Source: Pseudomonadota bacterium (GTDB lineage: Bacteria; Desulfobacterota; Desulfobulbia; Desulfobulbales; Desulfobulbaceae). From it: 6,194 nt of DNA. The DNA lies in contig WRKE01000186.1 in the NCBI GenBank assembly GCA_009778235.1, positions 1-6,194 on the forward strand, given 5' to 3'. The translations under genes were made by a program, and so were the position numbers. The notes under the pieces are model-generated. The model searched no databases. It saw nothing but the letters and a program-made list of their open reading frames with translations, and was not told the origin of the DNA. This document shows positions 1-5,363 of the stretch, piece after piece (positions within the stretch are counted from its first letter, which is position 1; each line of letters starts with the position of its first letter).

Positions 1-12
1 AAATATTGGAAA

Positions 13-45
13 GATTTCTCTTCGCTACGCTCATCGAAATGACAG
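13..45. repeat. Short intergenic palindromic-type repeat of the 'TTCGCT...GAAATGACA' kind
   Basis: The segment reads ATTTCTCTTCGCTACGCTC followed by ATCGAAATGACA. It resembles a short dispersed repeat seen between genes in many bacteria, which often gives spurious peptides such as 'FFASLRMT' when translated. ATTTC at the left pairs with GAAAT at the right, and TTCG pairs with CGAA inside it, so it can form an imperfect hairpin. Only one copy is in the window, so calling it a repeat rests on recognition of the motif. Confidence 0.45.
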
Positions 46-101
46 AAAAAGACGTGGTCAATGTCCGGTGAATAACGAATTCATTAATAGTGGAACAGGT
101 T

Positions 102-1565
102 ATGCTTTTTGACGAGACTCTGGCTCCGTCCGAAGCGTTGGTCGCGAGTCTCGATTTTGCGCTCTTGACGGTTCTGCGCTGGCTTCCCTTGAAGGTAGAG
201 GAAGGCCAGGCTTGGGTCATCACCTCCCGCGATGACCGTGACACGGTGGCATCTGAGGTTCGTGTTCATTTGGGCGTTCAGGCCGTGGATGTTGCCAGGG
301 CTACGGACGCCACCCTGACCCGTTTCATCGAGCATGCACAGGATTTGAATCCCGGCTTTCCGATTGAGTCCAGCCGTACCATTCTGGCCAGAACCAGGAC
401 CTATCTGGCCGACAGGCGCTCGCAGCTTGCCAGCTACCGCACGCTTTTGGTCAAGGGCCGTACAGGGCTTGCCATGTTGCGCACAGGCCTTGCCCTGCTG
501 GCTGTTTCGCTCGTCCTCGTGAAGATTTTTGGGTTCACGGGTCTGGTCTTGATCCCTGAGGGCTTGTTGATGTTCTGCGGGACAGCTATGGTTGCGGATG
601 GTTTGATCTGGTATTTCCCGGCCCGGCGTCTGACCCGAGGTGCATTGCGCGCCCCGGCGGCACCGGGTGAACCTTTTACAATTCCATTCGCGACGCTGAA
701 AGATGACCGCATCGTCATCAGGCGTTCTCCGCCTGTGGCTGGTGCGCAGGAGCTGGCGCGAGACCATGACAGGTTATCGCCGGTGATGCGTCGGCGCCTT
801 ATGGCCCTGGAACGCACCGAACTCGCCCTGGAGCGCACTCGCCTCGCTTTCTTCCGCACCATCATGGCCAAGTCACGCACTGGAATGGCGCTGGTCCGCA
901 CGGGTATCGCCCTGGCTGGCATTGGTATTGCCTTTCAACAGCGCATCAACAACGGATCGGCCGATATTCTGGGCACTGGGCTCATGGTGGTTGGAATCGT
1001 TCTCATTGCCGAGGGACTTGGCTGGTATCTCTCCGGGCGTAAAAGCGGGAGGTTGAGCCAGAGCGAGTCTGAAAAGGCCAGCGAGAAATCCGCAGGCTGG
1101 GATATGCTCTTTCCGCCCGCCGTTGCCGAGGGTGCTGAGGAGCGTTATCGCTTCGTGCCCGCTATTATGGCTGGGTCGAGTCCCGGTATCTGGGGCTCCA
1201 CAGGACTGGCCCTGGAGCGGACCCTGCTCGCCGAACGGCGAAATGTCATGGCCCGCTTCCGCACAAGCCATGCCCGCTCCCGCACAGGCATGGCCTATCT
1301 GCGCACAGCGGCCAACTTTGTGGCTGTGGGTTTGGGTCTTTTGCTGACTGGTCCTGCGAGAGGAATAGGCTGGACCGGTCTTGAATGCACCATCATTGCC
1401 GTGGGGCTTTTGCTTTTTGTCGACGGGCTCTACTGGATCATTCCGGCCAGACGCGAGCGCTGGCAACTATCCTTCTGCGAGAGTCAAATGGAGATCAGCG
1501 TGCCGGATTATCTCAAACCGGCCGGAGAATGGCAAGTGTTCACCTTGGAGGACGGCTGTGAGTGA
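102..1565 (+). CDS. Multi-pass membrane protein with three DUF202-like Arg-Thr heptad modules and a GspE-N-like N-terminus
   Basis: This encodes 487 residues from ATG 102. An in-frame GTG at 90 would add four residues but has no Shine-Dalgarno, whereas GGA at 92-94 lies seven bases before the ATG. Residues about 20-85 (LPLKVEEGQAW and the alpha/beta stretch after it) resemble the second half of the GspE/MshE N-terminal domain. Three modules follow at about residues 91-176, 235-313 and 367-453. Each is a run of seven-residue units of the form A-x-x-R-T-x-L/M, such as ALERTEL-ALERTRL-AFFRTIM. Each then has two hydrophobic helices ending in a W-Y/I...R signature (IWYFPARR, GWYLSGRK, YWIIPARR). 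Six membrane helices are predicted by eye. Single DUF202 domains (YidH-like proteins, the membrane part of the yeast VTC complex) have the same Arg-Thr entry motif but usually only about two units. It is the first gene of the operon and ends overlapping gene 2 by 8 bases. Its function is unknown. Confidence 0.85.
   Translation: MLFDETLAPSEALVASLDFALLTVLRWLPLKVEEGQAWVITSRDDRDTVASEVRVHLGVQAVDVARATDATLTRFIEHAQDLNPGFPIESSRTILARTRTYLADRRSQLASYRTLLVKGRTGLAMLRTGLALLAVSLVLVKIFGFTGLVLIPEGLLMFCGTAMVADGLIWYFPARRLTRGALRAPAAPGEPFTIPFATLKDDRIVIRRSPPVAGAQELARDHDRLSPVMRRRLMALERTELALERTRLAFFRTIMAKSRTGMALVRTGIALAGIGIAFQQRINNGSADILGTGLMVVGIVLIAEGLGWYLSGRKSGRLSQSESEKASEKSAGWDMLFPPAVAEGAEERYRFVPAIMAGSSPGIWGSTGLALERTLLAERRNVMARFRTSHARSRTGMAYLRTAANFVAVGLGLLLTGPARGIGWTGLECTIIAVGLLLFVDGLYWIIPARRERWQLSFCESQMEISVPDYLKPAGEWQVFTLEDGCE
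804..908 (+). repeat. Five in-frame 21-base units encoding the Arg-Thr heptads of module 2
   Basis: This is the clearest heptad run. Units at 804-824, 825-845, 846-866, 867-887 and 888-908 each begin with a GCN alanine codon and carry a CGC arginine codon plus ACN threonine codon as their fourth and fifth codons. The first two units are close at the DNA level (GCCCTGGAACGCACC and GCCCTGGAGCGCACT). The later ones agree mainly at the protein level, so this is an old protein repeat under selection and not a recent tandem duplication. Confidence 0.75.
1547..1551 (+). promoter_or_regulatory. Shine-Dalgarno GGAGG that sets the start of the second gene
   Basis: GGAGG lies six bases before GTG 1558, inside the last codons of the preceding gene. 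The open frame continues far upstream (to at least 1381), but that part overlaps the conserved third module of gene 1. This site makes GTG 1558 the convincing start. Confidence 0.8.
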
Positions 1566-2790
1566 CGTGCGCGATGTGGATGTGACAGCGCCTTTTGCCT
1601 CCTTAGTGGACCGGGGGCTCGTTACGCCGCAGGATCTGGAGGCGGCTTTGCTGGCATGGCGCGGGCAGCGCGTGCGTCCGGAGGTGTATCTGCGGCAGAA
1701 TTTGCAGCTTTCACGCAAGGATTTATGCCAGGCCGTAAGCGATTATTACGGTCTTTCTCCGCTGGCCTACGAGGAATGCCTGCCCATTCCAGAGGAGCTT
1801 CTCCGGCTGGCCGACAAGGCGTCCGGCCCCAAGCGCGGATTATGGTTTCCCGTGGCCCAAGATGGTGATGTCATTGTATTTGCGATAAGCGCACCGGGTG
1901 ACCCGGATGCGATCCGGGAAATTGAGAGCCTTTTTCCTGAGCGGCCCAAGCGATTTATGGCGTGTCTGAGCGAAGCGATATCCTGGTATGCGCAGGATTT
2001 CGCGTTCCGCGATGTTCTGAGGGGGCCGGTGGGCGGCCAACGCACGGTCATGGCCTATTGGCGCAATACCATGGCCATGTGGAGAACAAAGATGGCCTGC
2101 CAGCGGACCAATCTCGCCGCCGGGCGCACATGGTTAAATATCATCCGCTGGAGTCTTGGGCTTGTGGGCATGGGAAATACGCTCTTGCGTATGAAAGAGC
2201 CCGTCAAATACCCTTGGGCCCCGTGGCTGGCTGTGGTTATCGGCCTTGTCCTGGCGGGAATCGGCGTGGGCGCCTATCTTCGCCTGCGGCGGACATGGCG
2301 CGGCTTATTGGGCCATTCCCTGGTGGAGGCCACATCCGCTGTACTGTACTTCCTGGAGGAATACGACATCTTGGATACCTCAGCCCCGGTGGATGCGGCC
2401 CAGAAAAAGAAAACAATGCTTGGACGCCTTGCCGACCGCCTCATCAATTATTCCACGCTCACCCTACCCAGAGGTGGTTATCGGGAACGCATCACCCTGG
2501 CCAGAGAGCGCAATGTCCTGGCCGCGCAGCGCACTATTCTGGCATGTTATAGAAGTTTGGCCTCCCAAGCCCGAACCGGGCTTGCTTTCTTGCGCACGGG
2601 AGTCACGGTCACAATTTTGGGCCTGGGTCTTGTGACGTATTTCGGACTGGACGTGTGGAGCGTGCTGGATGGACTTTTGATTCTCGCGGGCATGGTCATG
2701 ATCGTCTATGGGGCGGCGTGGTACTGGCCGGTGCGTGGAGAGAACACGGAAACCCCCCGCTGCATGAGGTTTGAATACGATGACGATTAA
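1558..2790 (+). CDS. Membrane protein with GspE/MshE N-terminal-like domain and two DUF202-like Arg-Thr heptad modules
   Basis: This encodes 410 residues from GTG 1558, overlapping gene 1 by 8 bases. Residues about 11-149 have the layout of the GspE/PilB/MshE N-terminal domain: a helical part (LVDRGLVTPQDLEAALLAW, then LSRKDLCQAVSDYYGL), followed by an alpha/beta part (FPVAQDGDVIVFAIS to MACLSEAISWY). MshE-type domains can bind cyclic di-GMP, but here the RLG and terminal Gln positions of the two binding motifs are largely lost (RPE replaces the second RLG), so binding is doubtful. No ATPase domain follows. Instead there are two heptad modules at about 160-245 and 307-393, with units such as AMWRTKM, ACQRTNL, AAQRTIL and AFLRTGV. 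Each is followed by a two-helix hairpin, the last ending AAWYWPVR. It is clearly a paralogue of gene 1, and the two products probably act together in the inner membrane. The activity is unknown. Confidence 0.85.
   Translation: MSDVRDVDVTAPFASLVDRGLVTPQDLEAALLAWRGQRVRPEVYLRQNLQLSRKDLCQAVSDYYGLSPLAYEECLPIPEELLRLADKASGPKRGLWFPVAQDGDVIVFAISAPGDPDAIREIESLFPERPKRFMACLSEAISWYAQDFAFRDVLRGPVGGQRTVMAYWRNTMAMWRTKMACQRTNLAAGRTWLNIIRWSLGLVGMGNTLLRMKEPVKYPWAPWLAVVIGLVLAGIGVGAYLRLRRTWRGLLGHSLVEATSAVLYFLEEYDILDTSAPVDAAQKKKTMLGRLADRLINYSTLTLPRGGYRERITLARERNVLAAQRTILACYRSLASQARTGLAFLRTGVTVTILGLGLVTYFGLDVWSVLDGLLILAGMVMIVYGAAWYWPVRGENTETPRCMRFEYDDD
2766..2770 (+). promoter_or_regulatory. Shine-Dalgarno GAGGT for the histidine kinase gene
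   Basis: GAGGT ends nine bases before ATG 2780. The TTG at 2771 in the same frame directly abuts this site and would have no usable spacing, so ATG 2780 is preferred. Confidence 0.65.
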
Positions 2791-4189
2791 AAGAACGCTT
2801 ATCTGGCACAGCATTACCATCATCGGACTATTGGCGGCCACCGGGCTTTTCGCGCTCCACGACGTGGACAATCTCGTGACCATGACCCGCTTCATGGAGA
2901 TCCAGGAAAAACTGAATGCTTCCTTTCTGGAGATGCGTCTTCTGGAGAAGAACTACTTCCTGTTCAAGGACGACCAAGCCATCCATGACATAGCAAATAG
3001 TATCCGCATGGTCGACGGCACCTTGGACGACTTGAGCCGGGATATGATCAAGGCCGCTGGTCAGGAAAAATACCAGGACTTACGCCACGCGCTTGATGCG
3101 TATCGAAACAAGGCGCAGGACATAGCGGCATCCAAGGCCAGAGATGAGGATTCGGAAATGGCATTGCGCGAGAGCGGAAGGCAAGTTCTGGAATTTTCCA
3201 CAGGCCTCACCATGAACGCCCGTGGCAAGATTGGAGAACTCATTTCCGGCTCCAAACGAAATCTGCTGATATCTTTTCCGCTTTTCCTGGTGCTGGCGGT
3301 GTTCAGCACGCCCATCATTTTCAGCAGGATACTGTCTTCGTTGGACAAGATCAGCCTGCTGGCTCTGGAGGTTTCCCAGGGCCGCTTCCTCAAGATTGAG
3401 GGCCCGGTACAAAACAACGAGCTGGGCGCGGTGATTACGGCCATGAACACCATGAGCGAGCAACTGAGATTGCGCGAAGATGAGCTGGTGCAGTCCAAGA
3501 AACTCAATTCCCTGGGCTTTCTGACAGCCGGCGTGGCCCACGAGCTGAACAATCCTTTGAACAACATCTCCATGATCTGTCAAACTTATGAGGCCATGTA
3601 CGATTCCATTGACGCTAAGGATCGGCTGGAATTCGTCTCTCAGATCGCAGGCGAGGTTGAGCGCATCCAGGCCATTGTCATGAGCCTGCTGGACTTTGCC
3701 AAGCCAAAACCCACCATCTTTATGCCCGGAGGCGTGAACGCCGTGGTTCGTCGGTCGCTTAAGCTTGTGCGCAATACGCTTGATGTTACAAATATTGAGG
3801 TGTTGCTTGACCTGACAGCCGGACTCCCACTCGTGAACATGGACGTGAACCAAATCTCCCAGGTGCTGGTGAACCTCTTCAACAACGCTATCCAGGCTAT
3901 GTCGGAGGATCAGACCTTAGCCGTGCGCACACGCCTTTCGCCTGACGGCATGGTGGAAATCGAGGTCCAAGACACCGGACACGGCATGACTCCGGAGACG
4001 CTGAGCAGCATTTTTGATCCGTTTTTCAGCACAAAGGGAACGGACGGCACGGGGCTTGGCCTTTCCGTGAGCTACGGCATCATCAAGAATCACCAGGGAC
4101 AGATCAACGTGCAAAGCGAGATTGACAGGGGCACCACCTTTGATATACTGTTGCCGGCTGTAGAGTCCGGGGAGGTAGAAAATGAATAA
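2780..4189 (+). CDS. Membrane sensor histidine kinase (helical sensor, HAMP, HisKA, HATPase)
   Basis: This encodes 469 residues from ATG 2780, overlapping gene 2 by 11 bases. A membrane helix at about 7-26 and another at about 162-183 flank a mainly helical extracytoplasmic domain. It contains EMRLLEKNYFLF, typical of four-helix-bundle sensor domains shared with chemoreceptors. A HAMP-like linker (about 184-235) leads to the HisKA domain, whose H-box GVAHELNNPLNNI has the phospho-accepting His254 (codon CAC 3539-3541). The HATPase part has the N-box LVNLFNNAIQAM (363-374), the G1 box DTGHG (398-402), the F-box DPFFSTK and the G2 box GTGLGLS (423-429). All motifs needed for ATP binding and autophosphorylation are present. 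The HELNNPL type of H-box is that of NtrB-like kinases. The obvious partner is the receiver encoded immediately downstream. The stimulus cannot be read from the sequence. Confidence 0.93.
   Translation: MTIKRTLIWHSITIIGLLAATGLFALHDVDNLVTMTRFMEIQEKLNASFLEMRLLEKNYFLFKDDQAIHDIANSIRMVDGTLDDLSRDMIKAAGQEKYQDLRHALDAYRNKAQDIAASKARDEDSEMALRESGRQVLEFSTGLTMNARGKIGELISGSKRNLLISFPLFLVLAVFSTPIIFSRILSSLDKISLLALEVSQGRFLKIEGPVQNNELGAVITAMNTMSEQLRLREDELVQSKKLNSLGFLTAGVAHELNNPLNNISMICQTYEAMYDSIDAKDRLEFVSQIAGEVERIQAIVMSLLDFAKPKPTIFMPGGVNAVVRRSLKLVRNTLDVTNIEVLLDLTAGLPLVNMDVNQISQVLVNLFNNAIQAMSEDQTLAVRTRLSPDGMVEIEVQDTGHGMTPETLSSIFDPFFSTKGTDGTGLGLSVSYGIIKNHQGQINVQSEIDRGTTFDILLPAVESGEVENE
4171..4176 (+). promoter_or_regulatory. 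Shine-Dalgarno GGAGGT for the receiver gene
   Basis: GGAGGT sits five bases before ATG 4182, within the end of the kinase gene. This is a near-ideal site that couples translation of the response regulator to that of its kinase. Confidence 0.75.
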
Positions 4190-4571
4190 GCCTTGTATTA
4201 TGGTTGTTGACGACGAAAAGATCGTGGGGGACATGGCCAAGTTCCATCTGGAGGCGGCGGGCTACGACGTGGAGACCTTCGTCAACCCCGTGCTGGCATT
4301 GGAACGGGCTAAGACCAAGCGCTTTGATGTCGTGGTTACGGACCTCAAGATGAAGGGCGTTGACGGCATGGAAGTGCTGCGGACCATAAAGGCGATTTCT
4401 CCTTCCACCCAGGTCATCATGATTACCGCCTTTGCCCACCTGAGTACGACCGTGGAAGCCTTCCGGGATCAGGTCTTCGAGTTTTTTCCCAAGCCCATCA
4501 AAATCAAGGACTTCGTGGCAGCAGTAAAGCGTGCCCTGGAAGCGAAAGGCGCCGAGTCCGATGGGGCTTAG
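4182..4571 (+). CDS. Stand-alone receiver-domain response regulator
   Basis: This encodes 129 residues forming one complete CheY-like receiver fold and nothing more. Visible signature residues are the acidic pair Asp10-Asp11 (MVVDDEK), the phosphorylation site Asp54 in VVVTDLKMKGVDG, the switch Thr82 (MITAF), an aromatic residue at Phe101 and the Lys104-Pro105 pair (FFPKP). The receiver resembles those of NtrC-type regulators, but the protein ends about 25 residues after KP with no AAA+ or DNA-binding domain. It overlaps the kinase gene by 8 bases and is the last gene of the operon. It should accept phosphate from the kinase and act by protein contact, perhaps with the soluble domains of the two membrane proteins (inference), or pass phosphate on in a relay. 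I see no deletion scar suggesting loss of an output domain, but transposase debris begins within about 50 bases of its stop. Confidence 0.92.
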   Translation: MNKPCIMVVDDEKIVGDMAKFHLEAAGYDVETFVNPVLALERAKTKRFDVVVTDLKMKGVDGMEVLRTIKAISPSTQVIMITAFAHLSTTVEAFRDQVFEFFPKPIKIKDFVAAVKRALEAKGAESDGA

Positions 4572-4611
4572 TGTCCTGTGCGGTTAATATAGTCTTTTAA
4601 TATGTTTTGTA

Positions 4612-4791
4612 TTAGAGCCGCTTGCCTTGGGCCATAAGATTGTCGGTGATATCTCGGATGCTTTGTCTCCCTGTAAGCTGGCTGGTCAGCGAGGCAAGAA
4701 ACTGGCTCCAGCGGTTGTAGGAACGAAATTCCTGCCCGGCATGGTGCGCATCGGCCAGGATGTCGAATTCATATCTCACCAACAAGGGCAG
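4612..4791 (-). pseudogene. Remnant of an IS4-family transposase, N-terminal DUF4372 region
   Basis: Read on the - strand, this gives LPLLVRYEFDILADAHHAG, then a Trp-rich turn RWSQFLASLTSQLTGRQSIRDI and the ending DNLMAQGKRL before a TAA at 4612-4614. This matches the conserved start of IS4-type transposases with a DUF4372 domain (H/Y-EF, RWxQF, QLxGRxSLRDI, NLxAQ). In such proteins the sequence normally continues as L-Y-H-L-G and then the catalytic DDE domain, all of which is missing. Only about 60 of the usual 350-400 residues survive, and there is no start codon of its own because the frame runs in from the neighbouring IS3-type fragment. It is non-functional. Confidence 0.7.
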
Positions 4792-5097
4792 CCCCGCTTT
4801 CGCGCTCCAATGGCGGCTGAAATCTACCACCGCGTCGCGGGTGTCATGGGGAACCCAACCGCCGTTCAGAGCTCCCCAAGTTTTTTTTTAACTGGATATG
4901 CTCCTCCAGCAACTCCGAGAGCACCTCGTGTTTCCTCCGTAGCTTCTCCTCAAGCTCACGAATGCGCCGCTCCTCGGCACGCTGCTTGCCCCCCCTGATC
5001 CGTCCGGGCAAACGCCGATGCGCCTTGCTCAAAAAATTGCTTCTGCCAACCGTAGAACATTCGGCTGCAGTTGGTATTCATCACACAGATGTAAGGG
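4792..5097 (-). pseudogene. Decayed IS3-type transposase OrfA and start of OrfB, with frameshifts
   Basis: Three - strand frames carry successive pieces of one protein. Frame one reads LCDEYQLQPN (about 5094-5059). The next reads FYGWQKQFFEQGASAFARTDQGG (5057 to about 4990). The third reads AEERRIRELEEKLRRK and on to LLEEHIQLKK (about 4985-4883), the coiled-coil end of OrfA. A single base is left between the first two pieces (probably two bases lost), one extra G in a G7 tract (4989-4995) breaks the second, and a T9 tract (A9 on the - strand, 4881-4889) lies at the end. Past it one frame gives the OrfA ending LGEL-stop. The frame -1 to that gives an OrfB start, NGGWVPHDTRDAVVDFSRHW, running to about 4792 where IS4-type sequence takes over. 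The order, the motifs and the -1 relation fit IS3-family elements. It is non-functional. Confidence 0.65.
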
Positions 5098-5127
5098 GCG
5101 GAGCGTGGAGCAGATTTGCACCACATC

Positions 5128-5159
5128 AAAAAAGGAGCTAGATTATCATCTAACTCCTT
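5128..5159 (-). terminator. Intrinsic terminator of the tRNA-Arg transcript
   Basis: On the - strand the sequence is AAGGAGTTAGAT, loop GATA, ATCTAGCTCCTT, then further T residues. The arms (5159-5148 and 5143-5132) pair over 12 positions with one G-U pair, followed by a U run (5133-5128). It begins nine bases after the tRNA CCA end, so it terminates transcription from the tRNA side and isolates it from the transposase debris. Confidence 0.88.
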
Positions 5160-5167
5160 GGTATTTC

Positions 5168-5244
5168 TGGCGCGCCAGGAGGGATTCGAACCCCCGGCCC
5201 ACGGCTTAGAAGGCCGTTGCTCTATCCGACTGAGCTACTAGCGC
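5168..5244 (-). tRNA. tRNA-Arg with anticodon UCU, CCA encoded
   Basis: The - strand folds into a full cloverleaf. The acceptor GCGCTAG pairs with CTGGCGC (one G-U). The D arm is GCTC/GAGC with loop AGTCGGATA. The anticodon stem ACGGC/GCCGT holds loop CTTCTAA with anticodon TCT (plus-strand 5208-5210). The variable loop is GGGCC, and the T arm GGGGG/CCCTC has loop TTCGAAT. The discriminator is G, and CCA is encoded at 5170-5168. This tRNA reads AGA (and possibly AGG) codons and is very similar in layout to the E. coli argU type. It lies 119 bases downstream of cysS on the same strand and is followed at once by a terminator. Its 3' end is a typical place for island integration, but no second copy of that end is in the window. 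Confidence 0.97.
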
Positions 5245-5363
5245 CTGGTGGTTGCCCAATGTACCGGGGAAGCGCTACAAACGCAACTATTATGCATGGA
5301 TGCACAGCGGCCCCACACCTGGAATCGCCCCGGAACCCTCACTCCGTCAGCCATCCGCACCAC
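5245..5363. other. Spacer between cysS and tRNA-Arg
   Basis: This 119-base gap lies between the cysS stop and the tRNA 5' end. No gene is seen. A CATAAT hexamer on the - strand (5294-5289) could be a -10 element for the tRNA, but no -35 match occurs at a suitable distance. TGCATCCATGCA (5303-5292 region, - strand) is a small palindrome. The tRNA may be transcribed from here or by readthrough from cysS; no terminator for cysS is evident. Confidence 0.4.

Larger units (their letters stand above)
4572..5127. other. Gene-free convergent region made of transposase debris
   Basis: No intact gene is visible on either strand. The first 40 bases after the receiver stop are AT-rich, with TTAATAT occurring twice (4584-4590 and 4597-4603) but no convincing terminator hairpin. 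The rest is occupied by the two fused transposase remnants up to about 5097. Between 5098 and 5127 only unassigned sequence remains before the tRNA terminator. Terminal inverted repeats and target duplications of either element were not found by eye. Confidence 0.6.

Noticed and set aside
90..101. GTG 90 as start of gene 1
   Set aside because: No Shine-Dalgarno precedes it. ATG 102 has GGA at seven bases, and the extra four residues carry no conserved feature. The choice is not certain.
804..908. CRISPR array or recent tandem repeat suggested by the 21-base periodicity
   Set aside because: The period is a multiple of three, the units are in frame and contiguous, and similarity is mostly at protein level, so this is a coding heptad repeat.
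84..1466. Long open frames on the - strand opposite gene 1 (84-767, 434-922, 873-1466)
   Set aside because: They are antisense to the heptad modules, are rich in Arg, Gln, Ser and Pro, and show no recognisable domain or start signal. They arise from the regular codon pattern and GC content of gene 1.
1381..1557. Upstream extension of gene 2 in the same frame
   Set aside because: It overlaps the conserved third module of gene 1 by nearly 180 bases, whereas GTG 1558 has a strong GGAGG at proper spacing and starts the recognisable domain.
1962..2635. Alternative + strand frames inside gene 2 (1962-2552, 2246-2635)
   Set aside because: They overlap gene 2 completely and translate to low-complexity Pro/Arg/Trp-rich sequence without family resemblance. 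They are frame shadows.
3061..3885. - strand frames opposite the kinase gene
   Set aside because: They are antisense to a kinase with complete catalytic motifs and have no domain or ribosome site.
4584..4603. Terminator for the four-gene operon after 4571
   Set aside because: TTAATAT occurs twice as a direct repeat, but no GC-rich stem followed by a T run was found, so no terminator is called.
4627..4998. + strand open frame of 123 codons over the transposase debris
   Set aside because: The opposite strand carries clear transposase motifs in this interval, and the + strand translation has no recognisable features.
5018..5209. + strand open frame of 63 codons crossing the terminator and tRNA
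   Set aside because: It runs through the hairpin and the tRNA gene. The 'ARRDSNPRP' ending is the well-known false translation of a tRNA T arm.
5289..5317. Promoter for tRNA-Arg using CATAAT (5294-5289, - strand)
   Set aside because: The -10 hexamer fits, but the -35 position reads TGTGGG or similar at every allowed spacing, so it is mentioned only in the spacer entry.
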